A stretch of DNA of 64,000 nucleotides, from NCBI RefSeq assembly GCF_032854445.1, contig NC_088300.1, positions 8,496,001-8,560,000 on the forward strand. The letters run 5' to 3'. Every line of letters begins with the position of its first letter. Within the stretch, counting starts at the first letter, position 1. The DNA is from Liolophura sinensis. Taxonomy: Eukaryota; Mollusca; Polyplacophora; Chitonida; Chitonidae. The position numbers and the translations under genes are program-made. This document shows positions 33,272 to 45,839 of the stretch, piece after piece. The notes under the pieces are model-generated. The model did no database searches and was not told the DNA's origin. It saw nothing but the letters and a program-made list of their open reading frames with translations.

Positions 33272-33379
33272 GGGGGCCTCTGTGGCGCAGATGGTTAGCG
33301 CGCAAGCGCCGCGTTATGACCCAGGAGTCTCTCACCAAAAATGCGGTTGCTGTGAATTCATATGTTGGCTTCCTCTCCG
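33272..33379 (+). mobile_element. SINE head fragment inside the array
   Basis: Begins gggggcctctgtggcgcaga with the A-box region and continues to the 'ttggcttcctctccgg' part of the body, then switches directly into array sequence. The 3' half is missing. Confidence 0.8.
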
Positions 33380-34098
33380 GTCGAGACCATACGTGGCTAC
33401 TGTGTAGGTTTCCTCTACATGAGCCGGACTTCAACAGAGCGATCTCATTGGTGAGGGGACCCTGGGTCATTTAGAGGAGACCATATGTGGCTACTGTGTA
33501 GGTTTGCTCAACATGAGTTGGACTTCAACACAGCGATCTCATTGGTGAGGGTACCCTGGATCATTCAGAGGAGACCATATGTGGCTACTATGTAGGTTTG
33601 CTTAATATGAGCTGGGCTTCAACACAGCGATCTCATTGGTGATGGGCTCGTGGGTCAGTTAGAGCAGACCATATGTGGCTACTGTGTATGTTTGCTCAAC
33701 ATGAGCTAGACTTTAACACACCGATCTCATTGGTGAAGGGATCGTGGGTCATTCAGAGGAGACGAAATGTGGCTACTGTGTAAGTTTGCTCAACATGAGC
33801 TGGATTTCACATAGCAATCTCATTGGTGATGGGCTCCTGGGTCATTCAGAGGAGACTATATGTGGCTACTATGTATGTTTGCTCAACATCAGCTGGAGTT
33901 CACACAGCGATCGTATTGGTGATGGGCTCACGGGTCATTCAAGGGGGAGAAGATATGTGGCTACTCTGCAGGTTTGCTCAGTATGAGCTGGACTTCAACA
34001 CAGCAATCTCATTGGTGATGGGATTCAGTGTCATTCAGAAAAGACGATATGTGGCTACTGTGTAGGTTTGCTCAACATAAGCTGGACTTCAACACAGC

Positions 34099-34361
34099 GG
34101 GGTCCTCCGTGGCTCAGTTGGTTAGCGCGCTAGCGCAGCGTAGTGACCCAGAAGTCTCTCATCAATACGGTTGCTGTGAGTTCAAGTCCAGCTTATGTTG
34201 GCTTCCTCTCCTGTCGAATGTGGGAAGGTCTGCCAGCAACCTGTGGATGGTCGTGGCTTTTCCCCGGGCTCTGCCCGGTTTCCTCCAGCCATATTGCTGG
34301 CCGCCCTCGTATAAGTAAAACATTCTTGAGGACGGCGTAAAACACCAATCAAATATATAAA
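34099..34361 (+). mobile_element. tRNA-derived SINE with target-site duplication, inside the array
   Basis: Full-length plus copy ending aacaccaatcaaatatataa. Flanked by the 9-bp word tcaacacag (34089-34097 and 34362-34370), which is part of the minisatellite unit. The array therefore predates the insertion. Confidence 0.88.
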
Positions 34362-34674
34362 TCAACACAGGGATCTCATTGGTGATGGGCTCCCAGATCA
34401 TTCAGAGGAGAAGACATGTGGCTTAAGTGTAGGCTTGCTTAACAAGAGCTGGACTTTAAGACAGCGATACCGTTGGTAAGGGGCTCCAGGGTCATTCAGA
34501 GGAGACCATTTGCGGCTGCTGTGTAGGTTTGCTAACGACTTACCGAACGGGAGAGCAAATGTGGCTAACCGTTTAGAGAGGGAATGTTTCATGAGAATGT
34601 ACTGTATAATGATTTTGACAGTAAACTGTAATAATCATAATACAGTTATATAAGTAAATATTATAAGCTGAGTT

Positions 34675-34915
34675 GGGGTCTCCCTGGCTCAGTTGGTTAG
34701 CTCGCTAGCGGAGCATAATGATCCAGGAGCCACTGAGCAATGCTGGCTTCCTCTTCGGCCGTACATTGGAAGGTCTGTCAGCAACCTGCAGATGGCCGTG
34801 GGTTTTCCCCGGGCTCTGTCCGGTTTCCTTCCACCATAATGCTGGCCGCCGTCGTATAAGTGAAATATTCTTGAGTACGGCGTAAAACACCAATCAAATA
34901 AAATAAATAAATAAA
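34675..34915 (+). mobile_element. tRNA-derived SINE
   Basis: Plus-strand copy from ggggtctccctggctcagtt to an AAATAAAT tail, with a short flanking agctgagt repeat on both sides. The middle of the head-body junction is about 30 bp shorter than in the other copies. Confidence 0.87.
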
Positions 34916-34916
34916 T

Positions 34917-35811
34917 TAGAAGCTGAGTATACAACAACAACCTAGCTAAACTTACGTATTTATCAACGATGGGGTATAAATGAACAGAGTCCCGATAAAA
35001 CGAACGGAAATGTCGAGCAAGTTGGAGAGATGACCACCATAATGGAATCTTCTTTGTTTCACTGTGAACACATAAAGATAGAGAGAATGCATGGTGGCAT
35101 CACCTGACTCAGAATTGACACCGCGCTCGAAATTAACATTACTGAAGTCGATATGACTCGACTCAGAACTTACACAGCTGGAAATTGGAGGCGATATGAC
35201 CCGACTCAGAATTGACACGGATTTTCCGGCATATAAGCTGGACTCTTTCCATGTAGCAAGCAGGTATACATCAGGCCTGCAAGTTCTATGTCCTGCTGGA
35301 CCATAGTCAAGTTGTAATTCACTGTCAACTTGCATAGGAGTGGAGAATTACACAATCCTACACTCTGTGCAACCTAAACCGGTAAGTTGTCATTAACAGT
35401 CAAATTATAGGTATGTGTAACCTGAATGTAAACCACTAATCATTCAGCGTTTTTATTCATTTGATTAACATCAGCACAGGTAACAGACAACTTACAATCA
35501 GGTGGAAAGGGTTTGACATTATGTAAAAACAGAAACCACATCTCTTTAGCTATTTGGACATATCCACTGTTAAACGCCTTGTATAGCGGTTTGCTGCTAT
35601 CGTTTAGTTTTCTCGCTTCTGCAGAGTTTAGGACATATCACGACAGTGTCTTGTTGTGGCAGGTGTCCCCGTACTACCTCAATGGAAAGGCATGGGAAGG
35701 ACACCAGGCATGAAAGAGCACAAACTTCCGACCAACCAGGTCTTTTCCAGACAACTTAAATACAGAACGTGAGAAAGCAACAATATTCTTTGAAGTCTTT
35801 TAGGTCAACCG
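34917..35811. other. No gene recognised
   Basis: A repeated 'ctcagaattgacac'-type word occurs twice near 35107 and 35205. ORFs here are short and without motifs. Confidence 0.4.
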
Positions 35812-36150
35812 AATTTGTTAGTAGGCAGTGTCTCAACCTACTTGGCCAACACTCAATGAAGTGTGGTAAAATTTGTTAGGAGGCAGTGTCTCAACCTACT
35901 TGGCCAACACTCATTGAAGTGTGGTAAAATTTGTTAGGAGGCAGTGTCTCAACCTACTTGGCCAACACTCATTGAAGTGTGGTAAACTTTGTTAGGAGGC
36001 AGTGTCTCAACCTACTTGACCTCACTGGAGTGTGGTAAAATTTGTTAGGAGGCAGTGTCTCAACCTACTTGACCTCACTGGAGTGTGGTAAAATTTGTTA
36101 GGAGGCAGTGTCTCAACCTACTTGACCTCATTGGAGTGTGGTAAAATTTG
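35812..36150. repeat. Minisatellite, 59-bp units then 50-bp units
   Basis: Units contain ttgttaggaggcagtgtctc then aacctacttgg and a gtgtggtaaaa end. The first three units carry ccaacactcattgaa and the last three the shorter cctcactgga, so the array is a hybrid of two unit variants. Confidence 0.9.
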
Positions 36151-37261
36151 AAGGATCTTTAATAATTAAATTTAGATCGAATATGTCCCTTAAAAAATTT
36201 TTTTGCTGATATATATATGCCGTATTTCTTTGACATTCAGACGTTGTCTCTCTACAATCTTATACCACTCCTAGGTACAAATATTGTATACCAAAGAAAT
36301 GCAGGTTATCACAGATACACTAAAACATATCGTTTATGTTCATGCAAAAATTACTTCTTTGTAAAAACAGCAGTTGAAAATAGGTTAAGCGATTTCTTTA
36401 TGCATATCTCGACCACAGGATTAATTGACCATTTACATGAAACTAAAGTGGGTAAAGCTTAATTTAAGGTCATATGGGCGGGTTACTTAAAAGAAAAGAC
36501 AACACGAGACCAAATATATATATGCATTGATAAAGTATCCCACATAAAAAGCTTGCCTTATTATTTTTGTGATAACCGAGATATCCCAGTTCAAAGTAAG
36601 CTAAAACTCGCATATTAAGAAAACCAAAAGTGTCATAATGTTATAAATTTTAACCAATCAGACGCCAATTATTTCTATATCCCGAGAATGCAACTGTTTC
36701 CGCTGACATCACCCGATCCCTGTTTTCCCCGAAAACCATGTGAACGTGGGTACGAGTGACGCAACATCGTGTTTCTGGTTTCTCTAACATGGCGTATCCC
36801 ATGGATTCATAAGAAATCTAGGTTAAATGTTTATTTATAGAGATATGAAGAGCGGCAGAACAAAATTGGCGAGGCCGTATAGGGTTGTTTCCATCCCTCT
36901 TCCGAAAGAAACTGTTAAATAATTTGTTGTCTTTTCTTTTAAACAGATACAGAGAAAAGTACTGAGATTGTGTGTACTCACAAGACGTCATGCTATCATG
37001 TTGTATCTATCCACAAGCCTGTTGGACAGCATTCGCGTTTTTTCATCCAAAATGCTTTCATCGACAAGGTCTGGTAACAAACCAAGCAGATGGGTCTTAT
37101 TTATTCCATTGCTAGTGATAAAAATACTTGACAAGGATTGATCTCAGTCAGCTTGTTTCTATTTTTAACTTGCCCTTGTGTTTTGCTAATATTGTTGTAG
37201 GATGACACACTACGTGGTTAAAAACAAGTGGACATGCGTGGTCTGAGCGTCACCACAGGAA

Positions 37262-37315
37262 GTTATGTAAGTGAAATTTTTTCAGTATGGCGTAAAACAC
37301 CAATAAAATAAATTA
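37262..37315 (+). repeat. SINE 3'-tail relic
   Basis: Short match to the conserved 3' end (ggcgtaaaacaccaataaaa). Lies between exons 6 and 7 of the CASD1-like pseudogene and is absent at that place in the other copy. Confidence 0.65.
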
Positions 37316-37779
37316 TAAATGCTGATCTCTTTGTTCTTACCCTTCTTTTTGTCCAAACGGTTAAAGATTACTGCATAAAATCAGATTACATGTATCTATT
37401 TATAACACAGTTACAGCTATCGCGTCTTGACACTTGTATCACCTTGAGGTATCCGGATTACGTGACTGTGTTTCCTTAATTCTGTGATATACGACCCCAG
37501 AGCTGAAAGACTACCTGGAACATAGAACAAAGACCCACTTTAACTTAACTTCTTCAACAGTGAATATTTAAAAAAAAAATTAAATTGAAAAGTTAATTTA
37601 ATTTTAAAAAAAAGAGAAAGGATAAAAACACATAGGAAGTGTCTTTTAAAGGGAATATCTGTGTGAACGTTATTTTACATAGGCATGAAGCCTCTTACAA
37701 TTGAAAATAAACTGCATTAACTACATGCTCAAAAGGAAAAGTGGATTTCTTGCACTATATACCTATGTATATATGCATA

Positions 37780-38022
37780 TGTATGTTCAGAGTTTTGCGT
37801 CGTACTTAACAAGTTTTCGGTCACATGACGACGAAGTGCTGCCACTAGGGATGACACCCCAACCAACCCTGTTTCCTTAATTACTCTAACCTCTCAGTGC
37901 TGAGCGCCAAACGAGGCAGCAGCAAGTACCATATTAAGGCTTTGATATGAAACGACCCGGCTTTGATTCAGCTCTCCTCATTTCGGGGCGGGCGCTCTAA
38001 CCATTAGGCCACCAAGGCCATT
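37780..38022 (-). mobile_element. tRNA-derived SINE, second family
   Basis: On the minus strand it begins ggccttggtggcctaatggt with a tRNA-like head ending gctgaatcaaagcc. Its 3' end contains 'cgtcatgtgaccgaaaactt' and a tacgacg word, like the family at 62003. Inserted in intron 5 of the pseudogene copy only. Confidence 0.75.
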
Positions 38023-39304
38023 CTATATGTGTGAAATTGTTTTATATCTTACAGATGGGTTACCCAGAGTGATGGTGAACGTTACCAAGGTTTTGAGGTA
38101 TTTGACACACCAGTCTTCACCGTTTTTTTTTTCAGGAAAGTACAGTATATAGCACAGTCCAATAAAACTCACCGCGGTAGGCCACTTCGCCCTCTACTGT
38201 CGCATTACTTTCGCGCATGCGCCACTAAAACCAAAAAGTTTACTTGTGAGATCATAACATTTATTTATTTATTTCATTGTTGTTGGGCGTCGTGACCAAG
38301 AATTTTCCACTTGTATGATGGCGGTTAGGTTTATATATGGGAGGAAGAAACAAACAAGTCCGGCATTATCCATCGGGTCGTTAGGAAGCTACCAAATCTA
38401 CTGACTCAAAGCTGCAGCCAAAGTCGTAAAAACTTTGGCTCAAGTCGCGAAAGCTGTAGACCAAGTCGGGAAAGCCGAAGCCCAAGTTATCAAAGCAAAA
38501 GCTCTAAGATTTGTTTCAATTTTGGAAAGTCTAATGGTACAGTTTTTACACTCTAGAGCAAAATTTACTAATATTTACTGATTTCATTTAAGGAAGATAA
38601 ATAAATAAATATATTCCACACAATCATGGCTCATTTTATTGGTTATATGGATTTTTTGTACTTTTTAATGGAAGAGGTATTCTTACCACGCCCGTTCCTG
38701 CAATGATGACGTCAGCTCTTTCGTCCCGTGACAGGGATAGCCAACTTCTAAGGTCAGCCTTCAAAACAGCTCTGGTAACAGATCTCCATTTAAATTCCTG
38801 AGAAGGGAAATGACATCTGGCTATTATAGCCTGTTTCTTTTAATTTGTCGAATAAAAAATCATTAACTATCACTATCAAATGTGCGTTTAGTCATTAACA
38901 CGTTACACCAAAAGCTCCAGATACATATTTCCAGAATGTATACTCTATGGACACTGACACTAAACTCATCAACACCGAAGCCTCGAAAACGCTCAAATGA
39001 ATTACAGTGTAGGTCATAACGTACACACAAGTAAAAATGTAGGTCAGACACAGACCTGGTAAACTCAAGAACAAATAAAAAATATATTTGCAAAAGACAG
39101 GGTTCGTAACAATAAAGCATTTTCGTATAAAGCACTTATTCTACATGTAAGAAGACAAAAGATGAAAAAACAATTAAAAATCATATAGGCCCTATATTAA
39201 CGAAAGGAGCACTCACAAGGCTTGTGATGCGTGATGTAATGTTTTATCGCTTGTTCGAACCTGACGGTTCCCACATAAATAAAAACACAGCTGAATAAAC
39301 GACA

Positions 39305-39970
39305 TTGCTTGCTAGTACCACAGGCGCTCGAAACCAGTGTAAACCCTACATAGGCCAAATACCAGCGTCTTAAATATATATAAGAAGTAAAGGTACATGT
39401 ATGAAACGGCTTTCGGCTGGCACCACCCATTGTCCCCAAAATTCAAGAAATAAAGCCTTCAACCTCCAACTTGTTCACTCCCTTCCCTACCTGTGGCTAT
39501 TATCTTCTCGAATCTACTGTAAGTATTTCCAAATCAGTGGTGTTTTGTCCCAGTGACACTCTTATGTGCTATCTCACCTCATAAGACATCGGTTGTGTCC
39601 ACGCGCCATCTTTCTTAGACTAGAAATTTGTCTCTGTCGGGGTTATCTCCCTTGGAAAATATACAGTAAAGTAAGATGGCGCGCGAACGCAACGAATGTC
39701 TTATGAGATCGGATAGTACACTCGAGTGCCACTGGGACAAATAACAGTGATTTGGAAATATTAACGGTGGATTCGAGAAGATAATAGCCCCAGGTAGGCA
39801 AAGGAGTGGAAAAGTTGGCGGTTGAAGGCTTTATTTCTTGAATTACTGAGACATTGGGTGGTGCCGGCCGAAAGTCGTTTCATAGGCCTACTTCTCATAT
39901 ATATGTAGGAGGCTGGTATATGGTATATATAGGGTTTATGGACTGGTTTCTAGCGTCTGAGCAACAAACA
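39305..39970. repeat. Large inverted repeat / foldback element
   Basis: Two arms of roughly 300 bp face each other around a centre near 39630-39665. Examples: left 'aattcaagaaataaagcctt' against right 'ggctttatttcttgaatt'; left tattatcttctcgaat against right attcgagaagataata; left actggtttc-type end against the same word inverted near 39945. Arms differ by scattered substitutions. No ORF. Could be a foldback or MITE-type transposon within intron 3 of the CASD1-like pseudogene. Confidence 0.85.
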
Positions 39971-40284
39971 CACTGTCCACAGGTAGGTTTACAGCGAACA
40001 CACTGTCCACATGTAGATTTATAATAAACACTGTTGCAGGTAGATTTACCATAAACACTGTCCACAGGTGAATTTACAATAAACCATGTCCACAGGTCGA
40101 TTTACTACATCGATGACGTCATTTCCGAATATTATCGAGGACTGACCGAAAATGTGCTTAAAATAGAGGGGCTGAAATGTAAAACATGCCTCAAATGTGT
40201 TTTGGCATATTCTGTTTTCCGTTTTACTTAAAACTATACTCTTCGTTTCATGGTACCTTTTCATGTGTCCTTTAAGTTTAGCAC

Positions 40285-40745
40285 TCATCGAGAAGCAAGT
40301 ACCATCTGTATGCATCGATAACATGAGACAATCAACGCGTAGACAGCACCATCTGTATGCATCGAGAACATGAGGCAATCAACGCGTAGACAGCACCATC
40401 TGTATGCATCGATAACATGAGGCAAACAACGCGTAGACAGCACCATCTGTATGCATCAATAACATGAGGCAGTCAACGTGTAGACAGCACCATCTGCATG
40501 CATCGATAACATGAGGCAATCAACACGTAGTCTGCACCATCTGCATGCATCGAGAACATGAGGCAATCAACCCGTAGACAGCACAATCTGTATGCATCGA
40601 TAACATGAGGCAATCAATTCGTAGACAGCGCCATCTGTATGCATCAATAACACGAGGCAATCAACGCGTAGACAGCACCATCTGCATGCATCGAGAACAT
40701 GAGGCAATCAACGCGCAGACAACACTATCTGCACGTGTATATAAC
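40285..40745. repeat. Minisatellite, about 47 bp units
   Basis: Units contain 'gcatcgataacatgaggcaa', then tcaacgcgtagacagcacca. A single divergent stretch of the same type lies in the matching intron of the other copy (3170-3260). The tandem expansion is therefore specific to the pseudogene copy. Confidence 0.9.
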
Positions 40746-41734
40746 ATGAAACATTCATCGACGTTGACAGCACCCTCTGCACGCTTCCCATGGTCTTTCT
40801 GGATATGCTTATTCCAGATTACTTCATGTTTTCACTTTTTTAAGGTTTTGGGGCTTTGCTACTTGTACTCCTAGCATTTAAGTAGCAAACTTTGAACTTA
40901 CCAACTTGATGGTATGTTCCCCAACAAACACGGACATTGCGTCCTCATGAAATTTTACGCATGTTGTTGTTGTATTGAACCAAACTCCTCTTAAGTAGCA
41001 GTAGAGTTGTCTCACCCTGGAGTCCCCCAGAATCTAGGGGTGCACATTTCCATGCCAGCCTGTCAAATATTCATGAATAACATGGAATTTCAGTAATGTA
41101 TTTAAAGGCTGAATTGATCACAGTGTGCACAGTTGCAGGCAGTTTTGTCCATTAGATCAGCTAATGTTCAATTCTTGTTCCATCACATGCAGGGCTACAT
41201 ATATGAGTTAACGGCGTTGCCGGCTTAAAATGAGCCATTTTGACAGCTTGATATGTTGTTAACGGATTTAACAGGCAAAAAAAGAAAAACCAAGAAAATG
41301 GGCGCAAAAAGCTATTTTAGGAAATGGAATTGAATGTTTTCATTCATGAGTATTTGTATGCCTTCGATTTGTGATTTATTGGTTTATTCGTTTATTTATT
41401 TATTTTGATCAACATGCTGCACCTTGTTCAGTTCCAATATTTAGTTTACATGACTACGTTTAGAATTATTGGTGAAAGTTAACTAAACCCGGATAACTAC
41501 CGCACATAGGGCGGACAAAAGTGACCTGATTTAAAGCCTCAGCCAAAGCAGCCAAACAAGACTCTTCTATTTCACGCTATAGAGAGGATTATTTCTGCAG
41601 TATGAGACGGTTCCTGTGTCTGTGTGGAGAAACTATGATACACGTACCACAATGAACAACGAAATATCCCTTGAATTGTAAACCTTGTACGAAGTGAAAC
41701 TAAAAGCTTTGTGGTCTTCGACGTTAATGCAGCT

Positions 41735-42480
41735 GATCATTCATTTTTGTGAGGGTTTGTTTAGCCAGAATATGGCGGATCATTCATTCATTGTGAGAGT
41801 GTGTTTGGTCTTAATGTGGCCGACCATTTATTGTGAGGGTTTGTTTGGTCACAATATGGCTGATCATTCATTTATTGTGAAAGTTTGTATGGCCACGATA
41901 TGGCTGATCACTCATTTATTGTGAGGGTATGTTTGGCCTCGATATGGCTGATCATTCATTTATTGTGAAGGTTTGTTTGGCCAGAATATGGCTGATCATT
42001 CATTCATTGTGAGGATTTGTTTGGCCTCGATATGGCTGATCATTCATTTATTGTGAAGGTTTTTTTGGCCAGAATATGGCTGATTATTCATTCATTGTGA
42101 GGATTTGTTTGGCCTCCATATGCCTGATCATTCATTCTTTGTGTGGGTTTGTTTGGCCACTATATGGCTGATCATTCATTCATTGTGAGGATTTGTTTGG
42201 CCTCGTTATGGCTGATCATTCATTTATTGTGAAGGTTTGTTTGGCCAGAATATGGCTGATCATTCATTCATTGTGAGGATTTGTTTGGCCTCCATATGCC
42301 TGATCATTCACTCGTTGTGACGGTTCCTTTGGTCAGAGTATGACTGATCATTCATTTATTATTAGGATTTCTTTGAACACAATATGGCTGATAATTCATT
42401 CATTGTGAGGGTTTGTGTGGCCACGATATGACTGATCATTCATTTATTTAGGGTTTGTTTGGCCAGAATATCTTTAATCA
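41735..42480. repeat. Minisatellite, about 44 bp units
   Basis: Units contain tggctgatcattcatttatt, then gtgaaggtttgtttggcc. About 17 units in intron 2 of the CASD1-like pseudogene; the same intron of the intact copy carries an unrelated array. Confidence 0.9.
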
Positions 42481-42570
42481 TTCAGTCATTCCGCGTACTT
42501 GTTTGATGTTTGATAAGGTACCGCAGTTGTCTTCCTTTGGTGTTTTGTTAGGTGTCTTAATATTGTAAGT

Positions 42571-42732
42571 CCTCTCCGGCCGTAAGTGGGAAGGTCTGCC
42601 AGCAACCTGCGGATGGTCGTGGGTTTCCCCCGGGCTGTGCCCGGTTTCCACCCACCATAATGCTGGCCGCCGTCGTATAAGTGAAATATTCTTGAGTACG
42701 GCGTAAAACACCAATCAAATAAATAAATAAAT
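42571..42732 (+). mobile_element. 5'-truncated SINE with target-site duplication
   Basis: Starts in the body at cctctccggccgtaagtggg and runs to an AAATAAAT tail. Flanked by the exact 12-bp repeat aatattgtaagt (42559-42570, 42733-42744). The 5' truncation fits target-primed reverse transcription. Confidence 0.9.
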
Positions 42733-44097
42733 AATATTGTAAGTAATGATGATGGTCCCGTTTGTTAGGGTCCCGAATTAAAGGGAACCCGGAAGCATAA
42801 ATATGAGAGCCAAGAAGAAAATTATCTAAACGGTCTAAATTGGACCAAACGGGATACTTATTGCTCATGTAACAGTAAGTTCTGAAGAATTCTACCATTC
42901 GAAAGGTACGTGATGAACGTGAGAGCAAATACGGCAGTGTTTCTGCAGACAAAGCTCCTAACAATATTACTGACATTTGTCTGCACGAATTATTACTATG
43001 ACAATCTTGTAGAGGTGGTAAATATCACTACAACAAATTACCGCCTGGTCAACGTATCAAAGCTATACTCTGGAGGACAGGATTGCTTCGGTGTTTAATA
43101 AAACTGGTCACCGGTACTTTAACGTCAAAGGCCACAAAGTCTTCAGTTTCACTTCATGCAAGGTTTACCATTCAATTGATATTTCGTTCTTCGTCGTTTC
43201 CCCACCCAGAGACACGAACCGTCCCATACTGCAGTCGGAATACAAAGATGTAGAAAGTTACGAAGGCTCATTTGTTTTTTATTCTGTCATTTCTCCACAT
43301 CAGAAAAATCTTAATTTTACATCAATTTATAGCTATAATTAGCTACATTAATGACGTTAAAAAGAATAAGTAAATATATGAAGACTTACTCCTGTGTAAT
43401 ATTTGACAGCTTACAGCCGCTGGAATGGAGGAGGTCAGTGTCGTGACCTTCCCCAACTAATGTTGAAGCAGACTCTCGGCACATGGGATTTGGAGGTCAG
43501 CTGAAAATCTGTACACATCTTGATTGCTTCCTAATCCCCTGTACTCCTGCAAATACGGACCTGAAAGGGATGTGTGGTTGCAAAAACACAGTTACACCAG
43601 TGCTTCCCGGGTCATTATCAATCGACATTGCTGTGCCTCGAGTCTAGGAATAGTTTCTTGTATATAGGTCTGCCCACAAACCCACATGACCGTGGTCCAT
43701 GGTGAACTGTATCCTACGTTATCAGATGAGTCTGACTGATTTGTTTCAGCCCAACATCAACCGACGACAGTTGTGCTGTTAATTTGCTAGGTACTTTGAT
43801 CGTCTTTTTTGCTGCTGCATTACTCATAGCAGGCCACATTTCCAAAGATAGCACTACAGCATAGATTACGGTAAGATTGTAAGCCTTAATGCCCACGAAC
43901 GTCAGACGTGTCCCAGAACTAATTAAACGCCAGTTTCTCCATGTATTGTATGCTTAATCTAAGACAAGTGCAAACAGATTCAAAGCTAAAAAAAATCGAG
44001 AAAGTTGTACACGTACACGATTTATGTGCTAAAATAGCTGATACTTTGTGACGTCTAGTCGTATATATCCTCATAACCGATGTCGCTAACAAGCTGT

Positions 44098-44300
44098 TTA
44101 TTTATTTGTTTGATTGGCGTTTACGCCGTACTCTAGAAAATTTCACTTATACAACAGCGGGGAACCCACGATCATCCACAGGTTGCTGAGAGACCATCCC
44201 ACCTCTGGCAGGAGAGGAAATCAGCATGAGTTGAACTTGAACTCACAGCGACATGCAGCATTGGTGAGAGGCTCCTGTGCCATTGCGTCACGCTGGCACT
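44098..44300 (-). mobile_element. SINE, partial, minus orientation
   Basis: Tail and body of the main family with an internal deletion: after 'tttcacttatacaacagcgg' it goes straight to ggaacccacgatcatccaca. The head is degraded. Confidence 0.75.
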
Positions 44301-45206
44301 ATAACCACTTCGGCAAAAAACGCCCCCATAGACCTTTTGTAGTCGGCACAAATATATATACCCTCTTGATGTAATTGTATTATAGTCGCAAAAAAGTCAA
44401 AGTTAATCTTTCATTCCAAAAAATCAAAGTCATGCATCAAGTTAGGTCTTCACAATCTCCATGCCAAGAAAGAAACCTTTGGTATCGATCGAATAGAGAT
44501 CCAGTGTCACAATCGCAAACTCTTCGTATCTCCCAGGTCTTTATCGTATTAAAGTGTTGTATTTAAAGACTTACCTGTAACAACGATTCCAATGTATAGT
44601 GTAATACGCACTTCTATCACACTCGAACAAAGAACAAACCGCCTCAGATGTACATAGCTACTTAGGTCTTCCAGTGGTGTTGGTGTGCTAGGCCTATATT
44701 TCTTCATATCAATGTGCACCAGTGTACTATATGGGGCGCGCAAGAACCCAATAGTAATAATAATGTATCAAATTTACCCAATAAATTCACCTAAACTTAT
44801 TTAAATAAATAAGTTTTAAAAACACGCGTGTACTTGGGACGCCAGCGCACTGACTAGAAGTATCCTGTGGGTATTCAACACAAACTTAATAATATATAGA
44901 TTTATCACCAGTCGTACACCATGAGGATTAAGAAAGAGCCCAAAAGCGTCTTGTGGTGAAGGTGTAACAGGTGACGTGTAACACGTGAAGCGTTGCAGTC
45001 ATACAGTATAATATTGGCTGATGCATTTGCGGTGTGCATATAGCTATTGTGTGTTATCTATTTGGCACAATTACGGATGTTTGGAATGATTGGAAGTGAG
45101 AATAGGTTATAAAACACTGGCCAAGTGGTTGAGAAACCACTACCTGTGACCTCTGGATAGTGGGCCCTACACGCGCACAGAACAAACAACGCCACGAATA
45201 ATAAAG

Positions 45207-45482
45207 TTTATTTATTTATTTATTTATTTGATTGGTGTTTTACGCCGTACTCAAGAATATTTCACTTATACGACGGCGGCCAGCATTATGGTGGGTGGAA
45301 ACCGGGCAGAGCTCGGGGAAACCCACGACCATCCGCAGGTTGCTGGCAGACCTTCCCACTTACGGCCGGAGAGGAAGCCAGCAAGAGCTGGACTTGAACT
45401 CACAGCGACCGCATTGGTGAGAGGCTCCTGGGTCATTACGCTGCGCTAGCGGGCTAACCGACTGAACCACGGAGGCCCCTCA
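45207..45482 (-). mobile_element. tRNA-derived SINE with 13-bp target-site duplication
   Basis: The best-preserved copy: tail tttatttatttatttgattg, body gacggcggccagcattatgg, head ending gaaccacggaggcccctc. Flanked by acgaataataaag (45194-45206 and 45483-45495). Confidence 0.93.
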
Positions 45483-45839
45483 ACGAATAATAAAGAAGGA
45501 AGACTTGCTCAAGCACAGACAGGATACTTCACAAAAATATTCAGGTTGCCTAAATGGCTTATACCGATAAAATGTCACATGTTGTATGTATTGATTTTAA
45601 TATTTATTGTTATATTGGGATGATATGAATAGCGATTGGCGTTCATTGTTGATTGTTTAGGATGAATGATGGGTAAGACACAGTTATGGTAATGCATGCA
45701 ATTTGCATTGTTCATGTAGCACAAAACTGGCCCATCCCCGCATGGTTCACCCCTGACAAAGTCTATTTTTCAAGCTGGTGATAGGTTTGCTCCACATTAG
45801 GCTGACCCCTGGCATGGTTAGCACATTATCTACCAAGGT

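Larger units (their letters stand above)
32570..34545. repeat. Minisatellite, about 90-95 bp units, carrying SINE insertions
   Basis: Units contain gagctggacttcaacacagc, then gatctcattggtgatgggct, cctgggtcattcagaggaga, ccatatgtggctactgtgta and ggtttgctcaacat. Two SINEs lie inside (33272-33379 and 34099-34361). Short ORFs here repeat the array and are not genes. Confidence 0.92.
36982..44707 (-). pseudogene. CASD1-like tandem duplicate, pseudogenised
   Basis: All seven exons of the 907-9208 gene are present in the same order and strand with introns: 44575-44707, 43390-43560, 40902-41059, 38687-38797, 38173-38224, 37443-37514 and 36982-37070. Exons 1, 4, 5 and 6 keep exact length and frame. 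Exon 2 is 7 bp shorter, exon 3 is 14 bp shorter and loses the strand before the GDS motif, and exon 7 is 2 bp shorter with a TGA. Flanking intron sequence also matches (for example near 2405 and 38615), so it is a genomic duplication, not a retrocopy. The GDS-encoding bases survive but are out of frame. I saw no exons beyond the seventh. Confidence 0.85.

Noticed and set aside
42910-43342. Two overlapping ORFs that might be a secreted protein
   Set aside because: Separate frames, no family resemblance, no splice support. Located in an intron of the CASD1-like pseudogene.
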